The notes below the pieces were generated by a model. The model was given only the letters and a program-made list of their open reading frames with translations. It ran no database searches and was not told the origin of the DNA. A stretch of DNA of 64,000 nt, from the NCBI RefSeq assembly GCF_010183535.1, contig NC_071331.1, positions 14,322,001-14,386,000 on the forward strand. The letters are read 5' to 3'. This DNA comes from Caenorhabditis remanei. Taxonomy: Eukaryota > Nematoda > Chromadorea > Rhabditida > Rhabditidae. Shown here one piece after another: positions 1 to 12,844 of this stretch. Position 1 is the stretch's first letter. Each line of letters opens with the position of its first letter. The translations under genes and the position numbers were made by a program.

Positions 1-187
1 GTATAACCTTTCATGTCGTGAAGTTACTGTAGATAATCTATCCAGTGTTTTAAGTTTAAAAGTTTTCATGAATAGTCTTACATTTTCTGAATAATGATCT
101 GATTTAAGCTTTTTAAAACTTTCACATTCAGTTAACGGTTTATATCGCCTATTTTTCTCGGTCTACAAAAAAGTTCGGGATAGAATT

Positions 188-198
188 GTTAATTTCAG
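188..198 (+). promoter_or_regulatory. Splice acceptor upstream of rbr-2 start
   Basis: A strong acceptor (GTTAATTTCAG) lies 29 nt before the rbr-2 ATG at 228. No matching donor is visible in the 187 nt to its left, so it is either a trans-splice site or the end of a 5'UTR intron that starts outside the window. Confidence 0.55.
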
Positions 199-227
199 AT
201 CTCATGAAGCTATAAGACAGACTGAAC

Positions 228-3200
228 ATGCGTGCACGTCGTCCAGAAGAAATAATTTCGTCGTGTGCACCCTCTACAAGTACGTCGCCTCGGAAGAAAT
301 CAGGAGGAAATGGAGCATCGAAATCAAAAAACCATTCCAACGGAATCAGGATGGAGATGTACGATCACTTCTATAAGGTTTTAAAATGTCTTATAGTGAT
401 CTGGTCTGCTATAAATGAGACGTTTCAGAAATTCATACGACCTCCGATGGCTCCAGTCTACTATCCAACTGCTGCGGAGTTTGCCGATCCAATCGAATAT
501 GTTGCAAAGATTAGACCAGACGCAGAGAAGTACGGAGTCGTAAAAATTGTCCCACCAAAGGTAAGGCCTAGATATCAAATTCTGAAAACATCTAATTGAG
601 AAATGAGGTTTAAATATGATCATCGAGTAGTTATACGAATGAAAATTCATATTTAAAAATTTCTTCCAGGAGTTTAAACCGCCATTTGCCATAAACAAAG
701 AGACGTTCACCTTTAAACCTCGAACACAGAAGCTGAATGAAGTGGAAGCAATTGTGAAAGAGAAACACACATTCATTGAGCGTCTGATCAATTTTAACCG
801 ATTTTCGGGTCTTCAATTTGAGTTCCCGCTGGATCGAGACGGGGAAATTGTGGACTTGTACAGACTGCACCGGATTGTTCAAAACTTTGGAGGATGTGAA
901 GAAGTGAATGATGAAGAAAAATGGAGAGACGTTGCACGCGAATACCTTCCAAAGGAGCAAATGGCTCGCGGTGTACCGTCTGCATTCATCAATCTCATTC
1001 GATCACATTACAATAACCACATTGAACCGTTCAACCGAAATCTGAGAGACAAAGAAAAGAAAATGGATGATGAAAGTGATGAGGAAGAAGAGCGAAAACA
1101 TATGTGAGTGCAGTCCTACACAATCAGCCACGTTTTCTGCAAAGATATAACTGATTAAAAGCTATTAATTCCCAGACCTATGGTCTCAGCTAGCTAATTA
1201 GCTCCAGTAATCGAACACAAACAATAAATACCTAATTTTAGGTATCAGCACAATCATGGAACAATGCGAAGCGAACCAGAAATTCCAGATGAAAAAGAGA
1301 CAAAGGATGAAGAAGAGGAGTGTCCAATGTCCATGCAAAGTGGACGACGGAAATCGAAAAATAAGAAGTCAGCTGTCACTAAAAGAAATTCAGGTGGAAC
1401 ATCGTCTCTCAAAAACAACAGAGGAAAAAGTAAGTCGGAGTTTTAGATTTTGATCTAAATTTTTATGGTGTTTTTAACTAAATTTTGGGAGTTTTCAGGA
1501 ATCGTAAAGACAGAAGATGATGAAGAGGAAGAAGATGATTCGGTGGATGAAATAATTTGTGTGACTTGTAAAAAAGGAGAAGAGGAACAGTATCTGATTC
1601 TCTGCGACATTGAAGGATGTCCAAACGGTCTTCATACTTATTGTTGTGATCCTGCCCTCGATGAAGTTCCAACCGGTGAATGGAGATGTCCGAAATGCAT
1701 TGAATCAGAGGATGCTAAGATTGGATGCGATTGGGGGTTCTCTGAAACCGATACAGAATACAACCTGAATTCGTTCACAGAGTTCGCAAACAAATGGAAA
1801 TGCGATTATTTTAATGTGAATGATGTGTCAGAAGTGTCATGCGAAACTGTTGAACGAGAGTTCTGGAAAAATGTCATATCCCACGAAAATCCCGTTTCGG
1901 TGAAGTATGGTGCAGACCTGATTACCAGTAAAGTTGGAAGTGGATTCCCGCGAAAAGAAGACAAGCATACTGGACCTGATTCTCAACTTAAACAAGAATA
2001 TGCATCACATGCGTGGAACTTGAACAACATGCCTGTGCTTCGGGAGTCTGTTCTTTCATATTTCAATACTGGAATTTCGGGAATGATGGTTCCCTGGGTT
2101 TACGTTGGAATGTGTTTCTCAACTTTCTGTTGGCATACGGAGGATCACTGGACTTATTCCGTCAACTACAATCATTTTGGAGAACGAAAAATTTGGTACG
2201 GAGTGGCCGGAGATGATGCAGAAAAGTTTGAAGATGCTTTGAAAAAGCTAGCACCTGGTTTGACTGGAAGACAAAAAGATCTTTTCCATCATATGACCAC
2301 AGCTGCAAATCCCAGTCTTCTTCGATCAATGGGAGTCCCAATTTATGCGGTACATCAGAACGCTGGAGAGTTTGTAATCACTTTCCCCCGTGCCTATCAT
2401 GCTGGATACAATGAAGGACTCAATTTCGCCGAAGCTGTCAACTTTGCTCCAATCGATTGGCTATCGAAAGGTCGAGAATGCGTGGAATCATATTCCAGCG
2501 TTGGAAGATTCCTTGTGTTTTCACATGACGAACTGCTTTTCAAAATGGTGGCAGCTATGGATAAGTTGGGCCTATCCACAATTCTTGCGGCGTGTGACGA
2601 ACTGAGAAAAGTAATCGAAAAACAAAATAAGCTCCGAAATCTCATAACACGTCTGGGAGTCGCTCCTCGTCAGATGGAACAAGTTACTTTCGAGAACATT
2701 CCAGATGAAAAAAGATCATGCAAATTCTGCAAAACAACTATTTTCATGTCAGCTCTTGTTTGCAACAAGCATAATAAAAGGACATGTGTCGAACATCACG
2801 ATCATCTTTGCAAAGCATGTACTCCGAAAGATTATAAATATCAGTTCAGATATGAGATGGATTATTTGAATCACCTTCTCAGTGAACTTGAAAAACGAAC
2901 TGTCAATTACACTGGATGGAAAGAAGAGTCAGAAGAAATGCTGGAAAAAACAGGAAAACCAGAACTGGAGAGTATCGAAGAGTGTATTGACGTTGCAAAA
3001 CAGAATAAATATCCTCAAACAGATCAAGTTCATAAATTGACTACAATCAGTCACACAGTTAAAACTGCCATTGAGAAAACCTCTCAACTACTACACAAAA
3101 AAGTGCGGACTCGAACCAAAACTAGATGTCAAAGAGCAGATACTCGAATGGATATTGTTGATGTCAAATTACTTATAGAACAAATGGTTTCCATGGACTG

Positions 3201-5742
3201 TAATTTATCATCTTACACTGGCCAACTAGAGCAATTATTGCAAAGGATTGATGCTTGGAGAAAAAAGGCTGAAGAAGTTATGGATCGCGAACAAGAGTAT
3301 ACGAAGGAAGATTTGGAGAGAGTGGTTGAAGAAGGAGAGGAATTTGATATCAAGTTAACTGAAATTGAAGAATTGAGGAAGTTGGTTGAAATGAAAGAAT
3401 GGTCAGAACGAGCAAGAAAAGTCACTTCATGGACTCCAACAAGCAACATGGAGAACGAATTCGATTTTGAGTGTAAAAAGCGGCTTATAAGGGAGAATAT
3501 TTTATCGTAAGTTCCAAATTTTTCATGAAAACATTATTTTTTTTAATGCATACAATTAATGTGAATCATACTGAAGCTAGAACCAACATTTCTGAATATG
3601 TTTACTTTGATAATATAATTACTATAAAAACTTTTGCAGATTGATTCAAGAAGGCGGTCGAAATCCATCAAGACAAGTTAACGATCTACTGCTCAAACTT
3701 CAACAAATGCTTTCACAGGCTTCAGCTCGTGAAGAGGAAGCTCAAGAATTTTTCAAAAATCCCTCACTAAGTCTTCTTCAAACTGTATGGAATTCCTTGA
3801 GGAATTCAGATTGGTTATCCGAACAATGTTTGTTTTATTCTGAGACTTTCTCATAGATTTTTCCATAGTTGTCAAGGCCCGGGCCGGGCCGGGCCGGGCC
3901 GGGCCTTGTCGGCGAAATCAGGGCCGGACCGGGCTTAAGGCCCGGGCAAATTGGCGCGAAAGTCAAATTTTCAAATTTTTTCAAATTTTTTGAATTTTTT
4001 TGCGAAAAAGTCACATTTTCGACTATCAGTCAGAATTAGAAGAAATTCTGAAAAATAGTCAAAAATGGTCACATTTCCGATGAAAAATTGAAAAAATTGG
4101 AAAAAAAAATTGGAAAAAAAGGGTCGTTTTTTGAAGCCGGGCCTTCGGGCCGGGCCGGGCCTTGAAAATTTTCTACCGGCCCGGCCCGGCCCGGGCCTTG
4201 ACAACTATGGATTTTTCAATTTTCAGACTTAAATTCGGTTCGATTTGAAGTAGCTCAAGTAGCAAAAATCAAATCAATGATTGACTTCGCAGTTCCATCG
4301 CTCTCTGGTTTTGAAGTTAAAGACCAACTTCAACGACTTCCAGAAAGTGAGATAATACTCTCACAGGCTATTGACATCAACAAAAATTGTGAAATATCGA
4401 AAACTCTGCGTCATTCACGAGAGCATTCACCACTCTGCGACATGGTTAATAAAATGCTTTCATTCACAGAACGTTTAACAAAGCTCTTCAAACCAATCAA
4501 TGCCTATCACAATCTCTACGAGGTAAATAATTGATAAAACATCTGAGTGGCGGCTTTCCTTAAGTGCTTCAGATTAAATGAGTTTTTGTTACAGATCCTC
4601 TCCGAACGCGATGATTTGACACCTCTTACTGAAGGTCAAATGATGCAGTTGTACTACCAAGGTGGTGTGGTTCACTTAGCTGATGAATGGCGTCAAATAA
4701 AAGAATTCGAGTCATCGGAACAATTGCTTGAACATCAATCTTCTTTACACGAAATTCAATTCAGAATCTTCGAAAAATTGAGGAGAACCAATTCGGCTAG
4801 TGGACTTCAATCATGTTGTTGTCTTGGAGCTAACACATCGGAGGCGCCTGATTCAGTTCTCACATGTATTATGTGTGATTCTCAATATCATGTTCAGTGT
4901 TGCGAATGGTCGCCATTTCTTCAAAATTTACCACAAGGATGCTATTTATGTGTTCGCTGTTTACGAGGAAAACGACCTGTTATTGCTGATGTATCCGCAG
5001 CCCTTAACGAAATTCCTTCTAATTTCCTTGAAACAAACCTTGTTCATAATCTCATTCAAAAATCAAGACTAATCACACAAAGTCTAATGTATGGCGCGAA
5101 TAAACGGCAGCTCGGCGATCCCGAAGGCGAAGAGCTATGTAAGAAAGCTCTGTTCGATTGGTTGTCTTGTGAAATACTGAACCTCAACGGACTTCCGATA
5201 GCTGTAGAATTGATATCGGAGTTTTATGCTGCTCATCTAAAGAAAAATGCCAGGTGAGAAAAATAGATAAATAATGAATATTTCATTTTATTTTGTTTCA
5301 GTGCGACATTCGAACTTCAGCAACGTCCAGTAAGAGCTAAACCGATTACCTTACTTTTTGACTCGAAAACCGTTTCTAAACGAAAACGGCCTCATAATAC
5401 CCATAAAGAATGTTCAAAGAAAGCCCGAAAGCGCCACTGTCCAATGTCTCCAAATGAATATGTTGAAGAAGAAGGAGAAGCAAAGAAGTCATGCCAAGCA
5501 CAAAAATGTTATAAACCATATGAGGGTCATGGTGCTCGTTGGATACTGTGTGAAGCAGGCTGCAAGAACTGGTATCATTTCGTTTGTGCTGACCTGACTC
5601 TTGCAGGTTTGATAGTTATGCAATCTAATTACGTCCTAATACATTAATTTCAGTGATTCAACAAATGGAAAAGAACGCATATCGATGTATATCATGTCTT
5701 GATAATGCCGACTCTCCATCTTCTAGTGTATCTACAAAATAA
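228..5742 (+). CDS. rbr-2: RBR-2, KDM5-family histone H3K4 demethylase
   Basis: Fe(II)/2-oxoglutarate demethylase acting on methylated H3K4 in chromatin. My exons are 228-377, 429-560, 670-1103, 1242-1429, 1499-3506, 3640-3827, 4227-4522, 4595-5253, 5302-5606 and 5654-5742; they join in frame to 1482 residues, close to the usual length of the worm protein. Domain order is that of KDM5: JmjN (about 57-98), ARID (about 124-215), PHD1 (from C322), JmjC with iron ligands H514 and E516 in WHTED and H602 in YHAGYN, C5HC2 zinc finger (from about 709), PLU-1 helical region, then two more PHD fingers in the last exons. The 51-nt segment 378-428 is open in frame but has donor and acceptor and encodes an unlikely hydrophobic stretch, so I treat it as an intron. 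Intron 3828-4226 carries a GC-rich palindrome. The gene converges on dnc-1. Confidence 0.93.
3862..4211. repeat. GC-rich palindromic MITE in rbr-2 intron
   Basis: The ends are inverted copies: CCATAGTTGTCAAGGCCCGG at the left is mirrored by CCGGGCCTTGACAACTATGG at the right. Inside the ends are iterated GGGCC/GGCCC pentamers, unlike the AT-rich surroundings. If the repeat is taken to begin at GTTGTCAAGG, it is flanked by TA on both sides, as for Tc1/mariner-type insertions. It has no coding capacity and lies wholly within an intron. Confidence 0.8.
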
Positions 5743-6408
5743 TTTTCGCACCCCGTTTTATCTGAACCCGTTATACGCACATTGTCTTACCACATCAACT
5801 TTATTCATTTTTCACCAGAGTTCTATCATATCTAACCCCCGTCTCGCAGCCTTTTTCGGCTTTCAGATTCATGATTTCCCCTTAATTAAAACGTTCTCAA
5901 TCGCTTAAAGCTTTCAGCTGAATTTCAAAAAAAAGTACCGTATTCTCAACTCTTACCACAGCTTCTTTCGTTTCTTTGCATTCTGCCCACCATCAAGCTC
6001 TGTCTCTCTTCAAAATTCTTTAGTTTCCTCTGTTGAATCTCGAACCGGGTTTTGTATTCTAACCCTGACGTCTCGTTTCTATCCATTTCTAAGTCCCTTT
6101 TATCTCTGTAAACGAAATCTATTGCCAACCCCAAGAACTAATAATATCTGTAAAACACATTTTAACCCAATGCTGAATATGTCCCTTCATTTGTAAACCC
6201 TAGAAATTTGAAATTATTTATTTGTATCAAATTCAAATGTGAGAAAGATTTTTACCGAAAACAAATAAATTATAAATACTTTATTTACACTATAAATAAT
6301 AGAACCAAAACGATTACAAGCTTAATTTGCAGACCCGTCGCATTGCGAAACGAAACGGAAATTATGACGCAAATAAAACATTGAAAATGAATAAGAACAT
6401 TCAATAGC
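5743..6408. other. Intergenic, between convergent rbr-2 and dnc-1
   Basis: Holds the two 3'UTRs. A minus-strand AATAAA (plus-strand TTTATT at 6280-6285) fits as the dnc-1 poly(A) signal, 124 nt past its stop. I see no further gene. Confidence 0.6.
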
Positions 6409-9400
6409 CTACCAAACGATCCCCCACTTAGCGCTGACTTCTTCCATCTTTTTAGGTTCAGAGAATGTTTGAATTGGACGAGCAGCTGTCGCGATATCAA
6501 ATGGATAATCTTCTCCCCAAGCATCAAACCACACGCTACGAAGACGACGATTCACCTGAATGAACAATATGGAATCAAAAAAAAAATAAAGGGACTCACC
6601 GAATTGAGTTTATCATAGAATTGGTCTCTCTTGACATTAAATTCTTCTATCTCTTTCATCATTTTTTCCGATGAAATCTTTGGATTCGAAGGAATGTACG
6701 TCTGATGATTGACTTCTTCACGTCGCAAACGTAGTGATTCATCATGAAGATTGTCAATCAGCTTAAGTAACAAATCTTGTCTAGTTTGGGATTCCAAAGT
6801 GACAGGTCCCGAAATGAGTCCTGGAACTGCTGAGAATCGTTTGGATCCAGATTGAGCGAGTTCTCCTTTGAGTTTTCGAATTTCCAGCTCGGCTCTCTTT
6901 CTGGCATCAGTCTGCTTGTTCAGTTGATTTTCCAGGAATACAACTTCAACACGGCTAGCACCTCCTTCTTCACCCACATGAGATGTTACAGCGGGCGGAG
7001 CTCCAGCAGAACGGGTTTCCATGGCATGTATATTTTTCCAAAGTGCTTCTTTACTGATTTTGTTAGCACGCTGCTTCAATTCCACATTCTCGAGCTCTAT
7101 TTCCTTCATTTCCCGTTGAAGAGCGTCCGTCGATTCGTCAAATTCTCTGAAATGATAATTTAATTTGAGTTTTTATTTTGAAACTTACATTTGCTTTCTT
7201 CTATGATCGGCCACCATTTGATTTATTTTTTCTTCCATATGCTTCACCTTGTCCCCTTCAGCTTTATCAGTAGAATTCAAACGAGATTCAGCCATTTCCA
7301 AACGAAGTTTGTAGTTGGACACGTCTTCAATTCTGGCTTTCACCTGCTTACGCAGCTCAAGCATCTCGTTGTCTTTCTTCTCCATCTGCCAACGAAGTCC
7401 TTCTGCTTCTTGAGCAGCCTGTTTGCGATGGTGGGCACGATCAAGAAGAGGTGGAAACGCTTTCTTCTCTGGAGCAACATGCTCCATTTTTGCAGATTCC
7501 AAAGTGGAATTAACTCTTTCTAGACTGTCACGAAGAGATTTAACCATAGCACGAATTGGATCAAATGCATTCTCCATTGCGATATATCCACTGCTCTTGG
7601 CAACAACTGAATGAATCATTTCTTTGACCCGTTTGTCGTCGAATCCTTCGGTTTCCGAAATTCCGCCAAAGTTCAAAGCTCCATTAGTGCACACTTCTTG
7701 AAGGGCTGATGCTAATTTGTCCAGCTGGGTCACAGCATTCATAAGCTCATCAGTAAATTCGCTTTCTAATTTGATTATCTTCTGTTGTTCGGCGCCAGAG
7801 TTTGGTAGAAGGCGAGAAGCTTTCAGAATAACCGATTCACAAGCAGCGAACTCGTCATTCAATGATTGCAGAAGGTTATAAACTTCGCCGGCGGTAATAG
7901 ATTCCTGAAAATAAAATTATTATTTTGTTTAAGGTCCCAGAACAGAGACTAACCTGTAAGAAATAGGTTATCCGCTGAGTATTTACGCGGCAGTACGCCA
8001 GTCCTGCAGTAAGAGATGCGCTGATGGCAGAAATCCATTGAGCGGCATTGAATCCATCACCACCAATATGAAGAGAGAAGATGTTTTGGAAGTAAACGAG
8101 AGGACGAACGAAATTATCAAGTGAAGTGTTTTCATCGAATCGAGATGTTTTCAGAAGTTCCAAATATTGATCAACAATCTTTTCGTGAGTGGACATTTCT
8201 CCGTAGCTTTCAGTAAGCTTAATGAGAGATTCTACAGTCGTCTCTCCTACAGCGCTCTCCAGTTTTCCAACAGCAGCAATTATAGAATTCGCGAGGTAAT
8301 TGACACGAGATACATGAGCCCACTGCTCTCCTTTGTGTGATTTTGTCACATGCTCACGGCGCATTCCTCCAGGAACTTGTGGATACTATAAAAAACGTTA
8401 AACGCTTAATAGAACTCAAATTAACGATTGAGACTTACACATTGAGCGGCCAAATTCGCGAACAATCTCGTTTTAGCAGATAGGCGTGGCAACATAACAA
8501 CCAAAAGAATTGAGTCATTTTCTCCACCGACACGAGCGAAGTTGTCCGGGAGGAACGCCTTCAAATAGCCAGCTTGTCGACGTGCGAATTCTACTTCAAT
8601 AGCATTGATCTGTCGTTCAACAACTTCTGAGAAATTTCGATTGGCAGTGATTTGTAATTGATTGACCATTGTTGCTCGATCAGTGTCTTCAGTCATTTGA
8701 CCATGTACTTGTTCTTCTAGATTCAAGATTTGATCTTTTTGATCTTGAATCTGGGAATTCAAATTAGCCATCCGTTCTCTAAATTTGAGAATCGTTTGGG
8801 ACAAATCGAGGGCATGTTTTTGTTCATCGCGTATGCGTCCATTCAGTTCGTGAATATGAATTTTCAACTGCTCGATTTCTCTCATAAAGTCTTTTTCTTG
8901 TTGCTTTTGCACTTCCGCAAGTTGTTCATCCAAATCTCTAGCTTCTTCCATGTCTTCTATTGTTTCTTCAAGTTGCCTAAAAGATATCTGGACTTTTATT
9001 GAATCTGCACATTTTCATTAACTTACGTGATACGTTCTTCCATATTGAAATTCTTATCTGTCAGCTGAGTTACCATTGCTTCTGCCCCCATAGTGGCATC
9101 AATCTGAAAAATTAGGAGTAAATGTTTCAAGGTAAGAATTAGAACTATGGAAAGATGTCGGTCTAAAAGCGTGCAGAAACAGTAGTCCCAGGGTGGACAA
9201 ATCACACAATTTCTAACGAAAGAATGCCCATATAAATAATAGACAGCACAATATAACTTCTACTTATCAAAAATCTACCTCTTCCCACATATTTGAAAAT
9301 TCTATCTGAAACACAAAAAATCAGAAGATCACATAAATGCACAACACACACTGCTGAACGCTTGAAAGAAAAAATTCACATTATGCATGAATTTGAATCT

Positions 9401-11887
9401 TTACGTAGCAAAGAACGGGTTTTCTGTTATTTTATTAGTAATATATTACTTACCTGCTCTTGAAATCCAGCAATCTTTGATTCCGCGATTTCTGCCTGTC
9501 TTTTGAGAGCTTCAGCAACTCGAACAAGTTCCGAATTTTCGTTTTTCAATCTTTCCGCTTCTTCGACAGCCTTTTGCCGATCAATTGTAGCTTGAGCATT
9601 CAAATCACGTAGCTTAATGAGGGCATCTTTCAACTTGTCATTTTGAAGTTCGACTTGTTTCATTTGAACACTGTTTCCAACTTGAACAGAACCTCCACCA
9701 CCTGCCATTTCTTCTTGAAGAATATTGAACTTTTCTTTCACTTCTTCCAGTTCCGCTGTCAGAACATCAACTTGATTCTGCAATTCATCCGCTTTTTCCT
9801 CTGCTAGTTCTTTCTCGATGGTAGCCATTTCCATGATATCCGTATGTTCACTGATTGTGTCTTTGTTGGTTTCTTTCCAAATTCTAAGTTCTTCCGTAAC
9901 TCTTCTCTCTTCGAGAAGTTGTCTTTCCAACTCAACAACTTTATCATTCAAACGACTTTTTACATCTTGTAGAGTTCTATGCTCAATAGATACCCTTTCA
10001 AACTCAAGAAGCTTAGCATGATCTTCTTTTCGCTTTCCTCGAGTCGTCTCCAACTTGTCAGTCAGTTCTTTAACTTGAATTCTAAGATACTCGAGTTCAG
10101 TTGAATGGTCGACAGTTGAAGAAGAAATTGAAGTTGTACGAGGATGAGCGGCAGCAGATGTTGTAGAGATAGGAGACATGGGAGCAGCTGGGCCAGTCTG
10201 GAAAGTAATAATGTCCAGATTAGTGACAAGACAGTTTCAGCACGGAATAGTATTGCAAGGGACAAATTGGGGGAAACAATCTCAAATGCCCCTCGTATCA
10301 TTTTATACAAAATACTTATTTTCTGATTCGAAACTTACATCATCTATTTTTTTGGCTCGTGAAAGAACACTCTCTGTGGGAAGCTCTGTTCCAGATTCAG
10401 TCATTGTTGGAGGTGGTAGCTCATCAGGCACTTCGACTTCAGCTGGGGGAGGTTTTTGCGGTGTCTCTCCTGTTGGTTTATTCGGTGCAAGCGATTGCCT
10501 CGGTTTAGCGAGAGAGCTGGTTTTCGGGGGAGGACCTGGAACCTCGTATGTATTCTGATCAATTCATATATAATATACCTGTGGCGGTAGAAGTTTTTTT
10601 TGGCGGTGCTAAACTTTGCCGACGAGATACTGCATCCGGTGCTGCGAATTGAGGCTGAAAAGATGATGTTGTAGAAATGATTACTCATTCATCGATTGTG
10701 AGAATTCCGAATGAAGTTTATTACATATTTTATTTTTTGAGTTAGAATCAAAAAATCAGTGGTTTGGAAGTGTTTCAAGATGGAATACTTAATTAATTTC
10801 AAATCTGAAACATGTTTCACAAATAATATGTAGAGATGTACATAATAAACTTCACCATACCAATTCACAGTAGCTCGATGTATGTAACAAAACAATGATT
10901 AAAGCACACAAACCCTAGGTTTAGAAGCCGACGCACTATTACGACTCGAAGCAACAGAAGATTGAGATAAGTTGGAGAACTCACGGACCATTTTAGGCTG
11001 AAAACAACAGTTGTAACACATGAAGCGGAAATAATTAAATGATAAATAGGGCTAAACACAATCAAGCAATTCACCACTAACAACCGAAAAAGCAAATGAT
11101 TTTGGATCTACGAATGTCACTGTTTTGTTTTAGTTTTGAAGATTATGCATTCAAAAGCAACAGTAAATAGCATAGAATTTCATTCGTGTAATGGTGCAAG
11201 GGTAACATAAAACTATCTATTTATGTTACCGTTGAATCTGAATTCTTTTTTGTAATAGTTGGAGCTGGAGATCTTGATTTCTGCGGTGTTGTCGACCGCT
11301 TATTCTAAAATCTCATGAACCCCGTAATTATGCATTGTTTTCAAAACATACCTCGTTTGGATCTGCTAGTTTCGATACAGACCGTGGCCCCATTCCAGTC
11401 TGACGACCAGTCAATTTCTCTGAAGAAGCAGCTGGTGAGATTCCAGGACTCGACTGGAAAACGTTAAGTTGTAGTTATTTTTAGGTATTGCAAATGCATA
11501 AATACCTACCCCCGGTGAAGCTTTTGATCCTGCAGATCTACTCATCACACTAGAATCTTTTCGAATAGCAGAAGCTGTTGGGGCTTTCAGTCCGGAGCGC
11601 TTTGCACCGTCCTCTGGTTCTACGGCTCCTGCTTTTACGAAAACCCCGTAATTCGGTTCGCATTGAAAGTACTCCACTCCTTGAACAGTCCCATTGTTCT
11701 TTCCAGTCGGGGTGTCGAGAATAACACCAACCCACTCTCCGTCTTGGAAACTTGTTTTACCAATAAAAACAATCTTTCCATTACCCGAGCTTGCTGAAAA
11801 AATTCATATGAACTATCTTGACATTGTCTGACATTTTTAATCTCGCAAGTACTCACTTTTAACACGAGTTCCTATTTCGAACGACAT
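6409..11887 (-). CDS. dnc-1: DNC-1, dynactin p150Glued subunit
   Basis: Largest dynactin subunit, linking dynein and cargo to microtubules. Exons in transcript order: 11887-11857, 11793-11510, 11453-11352, 11304-11230, 10997-10914, 10654-10579, 10535-10339, 10197-9454, 9103-9027, 8976-8439, 8385-7954, 7904-7189, 7146-6600 and 6555-6409, giving 1349 residues. Residues about 7-75 form a CAP-Gly domain with the signature region GKNNGTVQG. A Ser/Pro/Lys-rich basic linker follows, spread over several small exons, where isoform splicing is usual. Then come long coiled coils; the segment GAEAMVTQLTDKNFNMEERI matches the p150 motif around the second coiled coil. The exon 10535 boundary uses a 43-nt intron, because the nearer acceptor would leave a 24-nt intron and break frame. 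The gene is divergent from lsm-7. Confidence 0.93.
9279..9305 (-). other. Possible 27-nt cassette exon in dnc-1
   Basis: Within the 350-nt intron between the 10197-9454 and 9103-9027 exons, the minus strand shows GTTTCAG, then 27 nt encoding IEFSNMWEE, then GTAGAT. It is exactly nine codons, in phase 0 like both flanking exons, and free of stops. I infer an optional micro-exon; transcript evidence is needed. Confidence 0.35.
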
Positions 11888-12844
11888 CCTGGAGATGGCG
11901 TTCGATCACTTTCTTTCAAATCTCCAATATTGAGCTTCCTGTAAATGATTTCAAATCAATAAACGGTTGCGAAATAATTTTGTTTGGTCAACGGGAACAT
12001 CAGGAGAGCCGTACTTCAAATGTTTGAGGATAGCTTGCGCGTTTCTTGTGCGAATGCGACGAGCAAACGCGTCAACACTCGAGTAGAAAAAATTCTTTCG
12101 AATATTTATCGTATTACTTCGAGATATAGTCGAGAAATTGTTTTTGTGCTTTTTAGGAACGGTTTGATATATAAGTTTGACCTGTTTTGCTTCAAAAATC
12201 TTCTATTTTTGTTTTTAACGGTGAAAAAGATTAATAAAATAATGTTTTCGACTTGTGTGGAGACCGTACAAATCGGGAAGAAACGAAATCGGGAAGAAAC
12301 GAAAGCGGAAGAAACGAAACGGGAAGAAACGAATCGGGAAGAAGCGAAACGGGAAGAACAGTTTTTCGCAAGTTTTCCTGACTTTAGCTATAGTAATGGC
12401 TGCGCACAATGCTCTAAATCGATTTTTTAGTTCCGTAGCTTTATTTTTGACACAAATTTTAGCGCATAAGCCAGTAAAATCTTTTCTCAATTTTGGATTA
12501 CGGTCAACACCGCAATTTGACGTGAAGGTGTTCACAGAAATTTAGCTTGTTCTTCCCGATTCGTTTCTTCCCGTTTCGTTTCTTCCGCTTTCGTTTCTTC
12601 CCGATTTCGTTTCTTCCCGATTTGTACGGTCTCCTTGTGTGTAAATATTGATTATACGGTATTAAAGGTACATGTATATCCGTAGTGCAATTGGTTTCGA
12701 AAAGAAACAGTAGTCATTATTTACGACGGAAACTCTATTTCTGATTTATTTTTAGTTTTTCGTTCTCAGTTCGGAATTATGGCCGTGCTTTAACTTCGTT
12801 TAAAAACGTATTTTTCAGAATCTTCAGCACTTACTTCAGATATC
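11888..12844. promoter_or_regulatory. Shared divergent promoter of dnc-1 and lsm-7
   Basis: The region between the two start codons. A minus-strand acceptor TTTACAG (plus-strand CTGTAAA from 11939) lies about 52 nt upstream of the dnc-1 ATG, and a TTTTTCAG about 30 nt upstream of the lsm-7 ATG; both suit trans-splicing. The centre is occupied by a MITE (12260-12634), so usable promoter sequence is squeezed to either side of it. Confidence 0.55.
12253..12641. mobile_element. MITE with iterated-repeat inverted arms and TSD
   Basis: An element from 12260 to 12634 has inverted arms of roughly 85-100 nt that begin GAGACCGTACAAATCGGGAA and are nearly perfect mirrors. Each arm is built from repeats of a short unit CGGGAAGAAACGAAA. 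The 7-bp direct repeat TTGTGTG flanks it (12253-12259 and 12635-12641), a likely target-site duplication. No transposase is present, so it is non-autonomous. The TE superfamily is not clear. Confidence 0.8.
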
